Shown here piece after piece: positions 52,634 through 59,851 of a DNA stretch of 64,000 nt (its first letter is position 1; each line of letters opens with the position of its first letter). The stretch comes from Mesorhizobium sp. (GTDB taxonomy: Bacteria > Pseudomonadota > Alphaproteobacteria > Rhizobiales > Rhizobiaceae), in the NCBI GenBank assembly GCA_004020315.1, contig SAQG01000001.1, positions 186,001-250,000 on the forward strand. Direction: 5' to 3'. A program made the position numbers and the translations under genes. The notes beneath the pieces are model-generated. The model searched no databases and was not told the DNA's origin. It worked only from the letters and a program-made list of their open reading frames with translations.

Positions 52634-53635
52634 ATGCTTCGTCTCGGCCTCAACCCTTACGGACTGACCTACTATCTCGGCCTGCAGGGTCGCGGTACGC
52701 CGCGGCACAATCCGGATGGGGCAGGGCTGGAAGGCTTCATAGCGCTCGCGCTGGAACTCGGTGCACGCACGCTCGAGATCTACGAACCGTGGTTGACCGA
52801 CTTGCCGGACGCCGAGGTTGTCGATCTGCGCAAGCGTCTGGCCGCGCTTGACATCGTCCCGGTGGTAAGTGGCGGACTTCTCGCGGCAGGTCCGTTGGAC
52901 AACGCATTTCGGGCTGCGCGCCTGCTCGAGGCGACAACGATCCGTATCGCACTGACCCCCGTCCTGTGCGGTGACCGCAACGTATGGGGCGGCAAATGGA
53001 ACGAGTTCAACGCGACGATCCGCGCTGCCCTGACGGAATGGGGACCGCGTGCGGCGGCTGAGGGCCGGGTGCTCGGCATCGAGAACCATCAGGACTTCGG
53101 CAGCGACGAACTGGTCGCGTTCTGCGAACTCGGCGGGCCCGGTGTCGGCATCACCTACGACACAGGCAACACGTTCCCTGTCGGCGAAGCACCGCTTTCC
53201 TTCACGCGGCGGATCGCGCCGCATGTCCGCCACGTTCACCTCAAGGATTATCGCGTGCAGTTCACGGATGAGGGCTACCGTCTCGTCCGCTGCGCGATCG
53301 GCGACGGCGCCGTGCCATTCGCCGAACTGGCAGCCATCCTTGCCGAGCACCACGACACGCTGACGGCCGTGCTCGAGCCGGGCGCGCTGGAGGCCCGCCA
53401 CGTTCGCTGTCTCACCGACGACTGGTGGAACGGGTATGCGCGGAAGACCGCGCGTGACTTCGCGGCCTGCCTGCATGCTGCGCGCGTGAACCGCCTTGCG
53501 GACGACGTCGACTACCGGACGCCATGGGAACGCGACGATGACGGCGCGCTCATTTCGTATGAGCTCGACATGATCCGGCGCAGCGCCGCCAACATGAAGA
53601 AGTTCGATTTCATTGCAATGGAGAAATCAGCATGA
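52634..53635 (+). CDS. Sugar-phosphate isomerase/epimerase-like TIM-barrel protein
   Basis: This 333-residue xylose-isomerase-like TIM barrel (AP2Ec group) shows metal-ligand positions in GIENHQDFGSDE (Glu) and GITYDTGNTF (Asp), His in HVRHVHLKDYRV, and Glu in AVLEPGALEAR, the four usual metal sites. It probably isomerises or epimerises the operon's sugar intermediate. The ATG at 52634 gives the normal N-terminus (MLRLGLNPYGL), and the earlier in-frame start overlaps the SDR end. Its stop is overlapped by the next, broken SDR gene. Confidence 0.92.
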   Translation: MLRLGLNPYGLTYYLGLQGRGTPRHNPDGAGLEGFIALALELGARTLEIYEPWLTDLPDAEVVDLRKRLAALDIVPVVSGGLLAAGPLDNAFRAARLLEATTIRIALTPVLCGDRNVWGGKWNEFNATIRAALTEWGPRAAAEGRVLGIENHQDFGSDELVAFCELGGPGVGITYDTGNTFPVGEAPLSFTRRIAPHVRHVHLKDYRVQFTDEGYRLVRCAIGDGAVPFAELAAILAEHHDTLTAVLEPGALEARHVRCLTDDWWNGYARKTARDFAACLHAARVNRLADDVDYRTPWERDDDGALISYELDMIRRSAANMKKFDFIAMEKSA

Positions 53636-54293
53636 CTGCCCGAGAACTCAGCGGCCTGACTGCTTTCGTGACTGGCTCGGGACGCGGCCTCGGCCGCGTG
53701 ATGGCCGACCGCCTGGCCGAACTTGGCGCAAACGTCGCGATCCCGATCTCGATTGGACCCGGCCATCGCAATATGGCGAATTCGCAGACCTCGGCGAATC
53801 CGCCAAGGGTCTGGAAAAGCATGGGACACGGGTGACCGCAGTCACGGGCAACATCGGCGACAGGCAAGCCGTTGCCGAAATGAAGAGGAGGATCGAGGCG
53901 GACCTTGGCGATGTGCACGTTCTGGTCAACTGCGCCGGCGGGGACATCGGCGCCAAGGGGGTAAAACCCAGTCCCAACAACGCGCTCGACATCGACTATG
54001 AAGACATCAAGGTGCTGGCCGTCGTCCATTATACGCGCTGCCTCGCCAAGGAACTGATCGACGACGGCGTGCGCGTCAATGCGGTGAGCCCTGGCGCCAC
54101 CAAGACGGCACGGTTCCAGGCGAGCCGAGTGGTCGATCCGGAGCGCATGGATTCGAGCAAGAAATCGCTGAACCGCTATGCCGAGCCGGAAGAGATTGCC
54201 GAGGCGGTGGCCTTTCTCGCCGGCCCGCGCGCGCGCTTTATCAACGGGCAAGTCATTCGCGTCGATGGCGGTTTCACCATCTTCCCAGGTTAG
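53632..54293 (+). pseudogene. SDR oxidoreductase, frameshifted and internally deleted
   Basis: The start (MTARELSGLTAFVTGSGRGLG) with its ATGA overlap to the previous gene is normal. Near 53740 the frame shifts, and coding continues in another frame (RVTAVTGNIGDRQAVAEMKRR). Near 54007 about 60 residues are missing: DYEDIK runs straight into VLAVVHYTRCLAKEL, so the Ser and YxxxK active site is gone. The tail (INGQVIRVDGGFTIFPG) is intact. It was the last enzyme of the sugar operon and is now dead. Its stop codon abuts an IS-end-like sequence, which suggests that mobile-element activity caused the damage. Confidence 0.9.
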
Positions 54294-54312
54294 GACGTAA
54301 ACTCATAAATTC
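54291..54312 (-). mobile_element. IS5/IS427-like element end
   Basis: The sequence taggacgtaaactcataaat starts at the stop codon of the SDR pseudogene. It is a degenerate copy of the motif taggccgtgaactcataaat found at 55824 and, inverted, at 55549-55568. It also resembles the reversed 3' end of the transposase gene ending at 57180. It is read as a solo end of an IS5-family element. Confidence 0.5.
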
Positions 54313-54359
54313 CGGATCGGGCTCAGAACTGGTATTGCAGTCGTGAGATGGAGGTGGCG

Positions 54360-54579
54360 ATGATCCCTGAGACCGTTCACGACAAAGACAGCTTCATTGA
54401 GTTTCTGGGTGCGATGCCCAGTGAGCTGGGCGCGGGGTCTGAGGATTTGGGTGAATGTCGATTTGGACAGTTTTCTAGAGGCGATGGCTGCCTGGGTGAG
54501 CGACTGGCATTCTCCTGCTCATAGCAATCCATCGCGGCATACGGCGCAGTTGCTGCTGTCAGCGTCGGCTTATGAGTAG
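54360..54579 (+). pseudogene. DUF7660-like protein, frameshifted
   Basis: A well-placed ribosome-binding site (GGAGG) precedes ATG 54360. The frame reads MIPETVHDKDSFIEFLGAM, then shifts near 54440 into another frame that continues NVDLDSFLEAMAAWVSDW and ends in LLLSASAYE. Together these match the size and pattern of DUF7660-type small proteins (about 75-85 residues), common beside toxin or immunity genes. One frameshift makes it non-functional unless it is a sequencing error. Confidence 0.65.
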
Positions 54580-54635
54580 AACCTGTGTCGGCGGCCTTGT
54601 CCTCAATCGGCAAACCTGATTCCAAGATTAGCATG

Positions 54636-54690
54636 AGCCTGAATCAGATTCCCCCGCAGTAAGAAAGCCGCCAGTCGACAAGCGACCCAA
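54636..54690 (-). repeat. IS-end-like inverted repeat, left copy
   Basis: This 55-bp segment is the reverse complement of 56361-56415 with about 7 mismatches; the most conserved part is agcctgaatcagatt. The right copy leads directly into the start of an IS5-family transposase gene, so this one is a solo 5' end of a related element in opposite orientation. The pair brackets the immunity-like genes. Confidence 0.75.
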
Positions 54691-54715
54691 TTGCGGACCT
54701 TCCGCACCGGCACTG

Positions 54716-55072
54716 TCAGTCCCAGTCGAACACCGAGCCACGCTCTTCGCCATCGATTTCCTCTGAACGATGCCAACCAAGCCAGACTGGCTCAGATATA
54801 CGGCCGTGCTTGATCAGAGTGTCGAATAGCCGCCGTGCAAGCCAAGCAGGATCAGGTGCTAGTTCACCGTGACTAATGAAACAGTCGAGGCGGTGGTGCG
54901 GAAAATACCCCTCGGGATGGATCGCTGGTTTCCAAACATGAAAGTATGCGACCCCAGTCGAAACGGAACCTCCATGCTTGTTGTGGGCGATATGAAATAT
55001 TTTTCCGTGCTGGAATGAGCCATTGTAATCTGATTCAACATAATAGTCGTTGCTGAGGGAGAGCTCGTTCAT
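54716..55072 (-). CDS. Hypothetical small protein, possible immunity protein
   Basis: This 118-residue cytoplasmic protein is acidic and aromatic-rich (SNDYYVESDYNGSFQHGK, GVAYFHVWKPAIHPEGYFPH, VWLGWHRSEEIDGEERGSVF). It has no motif that I can name. Size, composition and the company of other small orphan genes suit an immunity or antitoxin-like role. The ATG at 55072 is used; nine residues upstream in frame are Arg/Ala-rich. It is the only gene of the cluster on the minus strand. Confidence 0.6.
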   Translation of the reverse strand: MNELSLSNDYYVESDYNGSFQHGKIFHIAHNKHGGSVSTGVAYFHVWKPAIHPEGYFPHHRLDCFISHGELAPDPAWLARRLFDTLIKHGRISEPVWLGWHRSEEIDGEERGSVFDWD

Positions 55073-55197
55073 GGTCGCTCGTGCACCGCGTGCTGCCAAG
55101 AAAGGCTACCCTATCCCAATTCTTGGCAACAGGCAGTGGGCTGGGTCTGTTTTTCACTCATTGCGGACCTATAGAGAGCGTCGCATAAGCGTTGACC

Positions 55198-55512
55198 ATG
55201 CGCACACTCGCTGAACGGCTAATTGGCAAACATGTGAAAGGCATCGACGCTTCCGCACCTGGACATGGCGTTGGCGTGTTTTTCACGGACGGCTCCGGCT
55301 TCACCGTGTACAGCAGCGTTGCTGTTTTGATTTCCTCGCTGGCGAACGCGTCGCGCGTCGAAGTGGTGAATGTCAGCGAGCGACAGGTTGAATTGCTTTT
55401 ATCCAGCCACGGCTACATCACGATTTCGACTGACTGGGACAAACACGACATGGTTGAGGCGTATGTCTTCCGGGATGTAGACGGAACCCTGATCGTCGAA
55501 AATGGAACTTAG
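55198..55512 (+). CDS. Hypothetical small protein
   Basis: This 104-residue cytoplasmic protein begins MRTLAERLIGKHVKGID and later reads VFFTDGSGFTVYSSVAV, then VEVVNVSERQVELLLSSHGY. The pattern is beta-rich with no catalytic motif, like small immunity proteins. The ATG at 55198 is chosen over a TTG two codons earlier; the ribosome-binding site is weak. It is followed after 6 bp by an inverted-repeat segment. Confidence 0.6.
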   Translation: MRTLAERLIGKHVKGIDASAPGHGVGVFFTDGSGFTVYSSVAVLISSLANASRVEVVNVSERQVELLLSSHGYITISTDWDKHDMVEAYVFRDVDGTLIVENGT

Positions 55513-55517
55513 AAGCC

Positions 55518-55568
55518 GACCGCTTTCCACTCATCCCGGTCATTCCACATTTATGAGTTCACGGCCTA
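55518..55568 (+). repeat. Inverted repeat arm, left side of the 85-residue gene
   Basis: The core (about 32 bp, from cggtcattcc to cacggccta) matches the reverse complement of 55823-55878 with one mismatch. An outer part (ccgctttccac) also matches, separated by a short gap of different length. It ends at the base before the ATG of the next gene. Confidence 0.85.
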
Positions 55569-55826
55569 ATGACTGATCCCGCGGAAAAATTGTTCATTGT
55601 CCCGGTCCCGGCGCTAGTAGCGACTCTCCTAGCTGCGGAACGGGGAAAAGGCGCGCCCCTAACGGAAGAAGAAGTCCTTCAAATCAGAGATCGGGCTCCG
55701 TCCATCGCGATGCCCGCGCATGCCTATCGGGCAGTCATAAACGCTCGGGGCTACGACGACATTGATCCTGAGAATGTGTGGGAGGAATGGCAGTTGGCGC
55801 GAAAATCGCTTGAGGCAGAGAACTAG
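55569..55826 (+). CDS. Small acidic protein bracketed by inverted repeats
   Basis: This 85-residue protein starts MTDPAEKLFIVPVPALVATL, then a mixed charged helix (TEEEVLQIRDRAP), and ends YDDIDPENVWEEWQLARKSL. Proteins of this look are common as orphans near toxin-immunity loci; no enzyme motif is visible. Both the start and stop codons touch the inverted repeats 55518-55568 and 55823-55878, so gene and repeats together resemble a mobile single-gene cassette. There is no good ribosome-binding site within the repeat, so translation efficiency is uncertain. Confidence 0.65.
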   Translation: MTDPAEKLFIVPVPALVATLLAAERGKGAPLTEEEVLQIRDRAPSIAMPAHAYRAVINARGYDDIDPENVWEEWQLARKSLEAEN

Positions 55827-55878
55827 GCCGTGAACTCATAAATGCGGAATGACCGAGATGGGGTGGTGGAAAGCGGAC
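55823..55878 (-). repeat. Inverted repeat arm, right side of the 85-residue gene
   Basis: This is the reverse complement of 55518-55568 (core 31 of 32 bases). It includes the stop codon of the 85-residue gene in ctaggccgtgaactcataaa, a motif shared with 54291 and with IS427-like ends. Confidence 0.85.
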
Positions 55879-55943
55879 GTTGACATCAATCTTCGGGTGC
55901 TCAAAAAAGGGCGCAAGGATCGATGGGCCGTAAGTGAGCTCAG

Positions 55944-56348
55944 ATGATTGATGCACAGAGGCTACTGCCGCGGAGCAAGCACGAGGTCGATTCTATCCCT
56001 TTCATTATTAAAGCGGGCTATCCAGCGATCGCACCGATACTGGACGAACTTTTGGATTGGACTGCCGATAGCAATTGGCCGGTAGCTAGACCTCTCGCTG
56101 ATTTCCTCGTTACCTTGGGGACACCGCTGATTGATCCGATTTCGCGGATCCTTAAAGGAACCGATGGAACTCAAAAGTATCACTGCATAACTCTGGTCAT
56201 ACGGAGATTGCCGATCGACGTTCTCGGCGGCTTGGAAGAGGATCTGCGGCAACTAGCGGATCACCCAAACAAAGATGACAAACGAGAGGGCATCGATATT
56301 GAAGCGAGTGAGGTCTTGCTTCATTTCGAACGCCACCATTTGCCATGA
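55944..56348 (+). CDS. DUF5071-like protein
   Basis: This 134-residue protein resembles the DUF5071 group. The N-terminal RLLPRSKHEVDSIPFIIKAG is followed by helical-repeat segments YPAIAPILDELLDWTADSNW, PVARPLADFLVTLGTPLIDP and KYHCITLVIRRLP. The fold should be HEAT-like. Such proteins are often found as immunity genes of contact-dependent or type VI toxins. No toxin gene is adjacent, so it is an orphan. It ends 12 bp before the IS5-family 5' end. Confidence 0.75.
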   Translation: MIDAQRLLPRSKHEVDSIPFIIKAGYPAIAPILDELLDWTADSNWPVARPLADFLVTLGTPLIDPISRILKGTDGTQKYHCITLVIRRLPIDVLGGLEEDLRQLADHPNKDDKREGIDIEASEVLLHFERHHLP

Positions 56349-56360
56349 GTTATGGCCTAG

Positions 56361-56415
56361 ATGGGTCGTTTTCCGACTGGCGGCTTTCATATTGCGGCGG
56401 AATCTGATTCAGGCT
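56361..56415 (+). repeat. IS-end-like inverted repeat, right copy (5' end of IS5-family element)
   Basis: This segment precedes the transposase ATG by 4 bases and contains aatctgattcaggct, a sequence common at IS427-group 5' ends. Its inverted partner is at 54636-54690. Confidence 0.75.
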
Positions 56416-56419
56416 CCGC

Positions 56420-57180
56420 ATGAGCCGATATGATCTGACCGACGTCGAGTGGCGCGTGATCGAGCCGCTTCTCCCCCAATAAATCGCGTGGCGTGCCGCG
56501 CGTCGATGACCGCCGCGTGTTGAACGCATCTTCTGGGTGCTGCGATCCGGTGCGCCATGGCGCGATCTGCCAGAGCGCTACGGCCCGCGCACGACCAGCT
56601 ACATCGCTTCGTGCGCTGGCGAAAGGCGGGTGTGTGCGGCCGCATGATGGATGCCATCACGGCAGCATACGACGGCGACATTCAAATGATCGACAGCACA
56701 TCAATCCGGGCGCACCAACAGGCTGCGACAGCAAAAAGGGGGATCGAGATCACTGTCTCGGTCGATCACGCGGCGGGCTTACCACGAAATACATGCCGTC
56801 GTCGATGCGCAAGGGCTTCCGATCCGCCTCGGCCTGACCTCTGGTCAGGCGCACGATGGTCAGATCGCCAACAAATTGCTCAACCATCCTGGACCGCATA
56901 CGATCGTTCCGCAGACAAGGCATACGATGCTGATCGCATCCGCACATTGATCGAGGAGCAGGGCGCCACGCCCAATATCCCCGCAAAATCCAATCGTAAG
57001 TGGAAGCCGTGCTTCAGCAAGCGGCTCTATCGCGAGCGCAACCTCATCGAGCTCTTCTCTAGGCGGAAGCATTTCCGCCGCGTTGCCACTCGCTACGACA
57101 AGTTGGCCGACAACTTCCTCGCCATGATCCAACTCGCCTCAATACCCCTCTAGCTCCGCGATTATGAGTCTACAACCTAG
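56420..57180 (+). pseudogene. IS5-family (IS427-like) transposase, multiply frameshifted
   Basis: Pieces in all three plus frames give a near full-length transposase: SRYDLTDVEWRVIEPLLP at the start, then VDDRRVLN, VLRSGAPWRDLPERYGPRT, then MMDAITAAYDGDIQMIDSTS (first catalytic Asp), HAVVDAQGLPIRLGLTSGQ, DKAYDADRIRTLIEEQGATP (second Asp), NRKWKPCFSKRLYRERNLIE (Glu) and LRDYEST at the end. At least five frame breaks and internal stops make it non-functional. The 3' end at 57151-57180 shows the tatgagtctac motif related to the small repeats in this region. Confidence 0.9.
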
Positions 57181-57254
57181 ATCGCGGCCGTTCACACCGG
57201 CTGCCAGAAGGGAACGGCTTCGCCATAGAGCGGCCCGCGTGGTAAACAAGCCAT

Positions 57255-58174
57255 TCAGATGGCCTCTGCCGCTCCGCGCTCAGCGCGACTGTTCAAGGCG
57301 ATGAGATTTTTTGCCTGGGCCAGGCAGTCGGGCTGCTCGTTGCGATAGCGGGGTCCGATTTCCATCATGAGGACGGTCCCGGGCAAGAAGACCAACTCGC
57401 TGAATATGTCATCCCGTTCGATATCGCCCCAGCCGAGCGGAATGTGCAGGTCACCTAGACCCAGCGCTGCATCCTCCTGCTGGAGGTAGGTTCTGTGGAG
57501 ACCCTGCGGGCGCCCGAAGGAATCATGGACATGCAGGTGTCCTGTCACCGGCGCCATGGCGCGCAGCTGTTCACGGAAGTTCGGGCCGCGATAAGCGGAT
57601 TCAGTGTAGGCGTGGCTGAAATCGATGAGCGCGACCAGGTTGGGATGGCCGACCGCCTTCACCGTCTGCGCCACCTCCGCCGGAGTCTGCCGGCACTGGC
57701 CCGGTTCCATGGCGAAGAGGTTTTCGAAGGCTATGCGCACACCATAGGGCCTGCAGAACTCGGCAAGCTCGAACAACCCTTCGCGTTCGCGTTCCTCGGC
57801 ACCGGCACGATCGAGAAGCTGGTCGGCGCGAAAATGCCCGCTGTGCTGAACAAGGACGCGCGCATCGATCCGATCGCAGAGTTCGACCAAGGCCTTGGCG
57901 GCATCGATCTGATAGCGGCAGGTCGCCGGCTCCATGAGGTTCGATGAGACGACGCCGTGAACCGTGTAGCGGAAACCAAACTGGCCGGTCAGCGCGACGA
58001 GCCTTTCGGCCCTCTCGGAGATGACACGGCCACCCGCTATGAGGTCAAGGGTCGTCAGTCCCAGTTCGACGGCTTCGACGCCATGTCGGCAAAGCTGCGA
58101 ACATCCGCCGCAAGGCTCTCCAACCCGCCGTCGGCAGAGACTGAATTGAAACCTGCTGCGATGATGTTGCCCAT
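57255..58174 (-). pseudogene. Sugar-phosphate isomerase/epimerase, single frameshift
   Basis: The first frame runs from MGNIIAAGFNSVSADGG (ATG 58174) to about 58080. After one frame change the second frame continues VEAVELGLTTLDLIAGGRVI and reads to 57255. It has the TIM-barrel epimerase pattern: IAFENLFAM with a metal Glu, VALIDFSHAYTESAY with Asp/His, HLHVHDSFGRPQG and LMMEIGPRY with a last Glu. All metal sites are intact in the second part, so only the one shift disables it. A sequencing error cannot be excluded. It is separated from the sugar operon by the IS/immunity region and runs towards it. A short minus-strand tail at about 57194-57240 may be the end of another lost gene. Confidence 0.85.
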
Positions 58175-58583
58175 ATGCATCTCCGAGGACGGGGCCGCTA
58201 CGAATTCGGCGGGAATGCCGGGCCGGTCCGGATCACTGTAGTGAAATGGCAATGCCGCGGCGATGCCATTCTCGAAAATGAATCTTCGCTCGGCCCCCGA
58301 GAGGATGCAATCGCGCGGGCTACCCCCTCCATCATTTGGCCTACATTACCTCGCGGTGGACCGCAACGTTCGGCAACAGGACAATTCTCTCGGCGACACG
58401 TTGACGTTACAGCCTGCCTGTATGCACCCACGCAATAGCTCAGATTTGTCTGGGTTCGGTCTACTCGGCGGCCCCGAGAAGGTGAAGATTTCCGGATCGA
58501 GGCGCTGGGCACTGCGCGTAGGGCAGAGCGAACCGCTCCCATCTTCACGTTCAGAGGCGCAACATTAAAGGTTGGGGGAACAG
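58175..58583. other. Upstream region between the epimerase and mgtE
   Basis: The minus-strand frame upstream of the epimerase start stays open to about 58270 with protein-like residues (PFHYSDPDRPGIPAEF), so a longer N-terminus or the end of another gene may lie there. The rest shows no gene. GTTGGGGGAA before 58584 is the ribosome-binding site of mgtE. No Mg2+ riboswitch (M-box) was recognised. Confidence 0.45.
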
Positions 58584-59771
58584 ATGAGGGAAGAGAACGA
58601 CGTTGAGAAGTTGGTGCGCGCGCTGCGTGCTCGAGCACCTGATGACGCGGCCGAGTTGCTTGCCCGAGAGTCTCCCGAGTTCATCCGGGAGGTATTAAAG
58701 TTGTTGCCGGATAGGCACGCCCGGAAGGTGGCAGAGCATTTGCCACCGGATATGAGGCCTATCAAGCCTCATACCGACGGCGAGGATATCGCCGTCCCCG
58801 GGTCCGTCGTCGAACTGATGGACCCGATCCCCGCCAGCGTTCTTGTCGGGACGACGGCAGCCGCCGCGGTGGAGGCCGTCAGACGCGCCCAAGTGCCGAC
58901 CGAACTCACTTACCTGTACGTCACGGACGAGGGCGACAAACTCGTTGGCCTGGTGGTCCTGCGCGATCTGATGCTGAGCGAACCGGCCGCCACGGTGGAT
59001 CAGATCATGCTGCCGAAACCGTTCGCTCTTCACGTCAATATGCCGTTGGGCGAAGCCTGCAAGGCGGCGGTACGCCGTCACTACCCTGTCTATCCCGTCG
59101 TGGACGCAGAGAACCGGCTGCTCGGGCAGGTTCGCGGCTGGCGGCTGTTCGAGCAGCAAATCATCGAGATTTCTGCCCAGCCTGGCCAGATGGTAGGTGT
59201 CCAGAAGGAGGAGCGTTCTTTCACGCCGCTGTTTTCAGCCTTCTTGAAACGTCATCCGTGGCTGCAGCTCAACCTGCTGACGGCCTTCATGGCGGCTTTC
59301 GTGGTCAGTTCGTTCACAGGCACGATCGAGAAGATCGTCGCCTTGGCGGCGTTCCTCCCGGTGCTGGCCGGGCAGAGCGGAAACACCGGCTGCCAGGCAC
59401 TGGCCATGACGTTGCGTGGTCTCGCCCTAGGGGATGTGGACAAACGACCGAAGCTGCACCTGATTCTGAGGGAGGGGGTGCTCGGGGTCGCCAACGGCGT
59501 GCTCGTCGGTCTCGTGGCGGCCGCGGCCATGTGGTTCTACGCCTCGCGGCAACCGGAGTCGGCATCCCAGGCTCCCATGCTGGCACTTGTGATCCTGCTC
59601 GCCATGGCCGGATCGTGCCTCATGTCCGGGATCTCCGGCGTGCTGATCCCGTTGGGCCTGCGGCGGGTCGGCGCCGATCCGGCCGTGGCTTCCGCGATCT
59701 TCCTTACCACGGTGACCGATATTGTAGGCATGGGCCTGATGCTGGGGCTGGCCACTACGCTTGTGCTGTAG
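58584..59771 (+). CDS. mgtE: MgtE-family magnesium transporter
   Basis: This 395-residue Mg2+ channel/transporter has a short N-terminal superhelical domain (residues 1 to about 60), a CBS pair (about 70-190: VVELMDPIPASVLVG, VDQIMLPKPFALHV) that senses cytoplasmic Mg2+, and a connecting helix. A five-helix membrane domain follows at about 230-395. It carries the pore signature PVLAGQSGNTGCQAL (the usual xxGNxGxQ pattern), and the Asp in the last helix region is present (TDIVGMGLML). The N-domain is shorter than in Thermus MgtE. The ATG at 58584 has GGGGGA upstream. The SulP-like transporter gene follows after 80 bp and may be cotranscribed. Confidence 0.93.
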   Translation: MREENDVEKLVRALRARAPDDAAELLARESPEFIREVLKLLPDRHARKVAEHLPPDMRPIKPHTDGEDIAVPGSVVELMDPIPASVLVGTTAAAAVEAVRRAQVPTELTYLYVTDEGDKLVGLVVLRDLMLSEPAATVDQIMLPKPFALHVNMPLGEACKAAVRRHYPVYPVVDAENRLLGQVRGWRLFEQQIIEISAQPGQMVGVQKEERSFTPLFSAFLKRHPWLQLNLLTAFMAAFVVSSFTGTIEKIVALAAFLPVLAGQSGNTGCQALAMTLRGLALGDVDKRPKLHLILREGVLGVANGVLVGLVAAAAMWFYASRQPESASQAPMLALVILLAMAGSCLMSGISGVLIPLGLRRVGADPAVASAIFLTTVTDIVGMGLMLGLATTLVL

Positions 59772-59851
59772 TGGGTCGCGGCCGCGGACGCGTGCCGACA
59801 TTAAGATGGCGTTGGCGGGATCACCGCCGTGAGGTGTAGGGGCTTTGAACG

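Noticed and set aside
52568..53476. A 302-residue minus-strand open frame
   Set aside because: It is antisense to the TIM-barrel gene, whose metal motifs and start fit a real protein.
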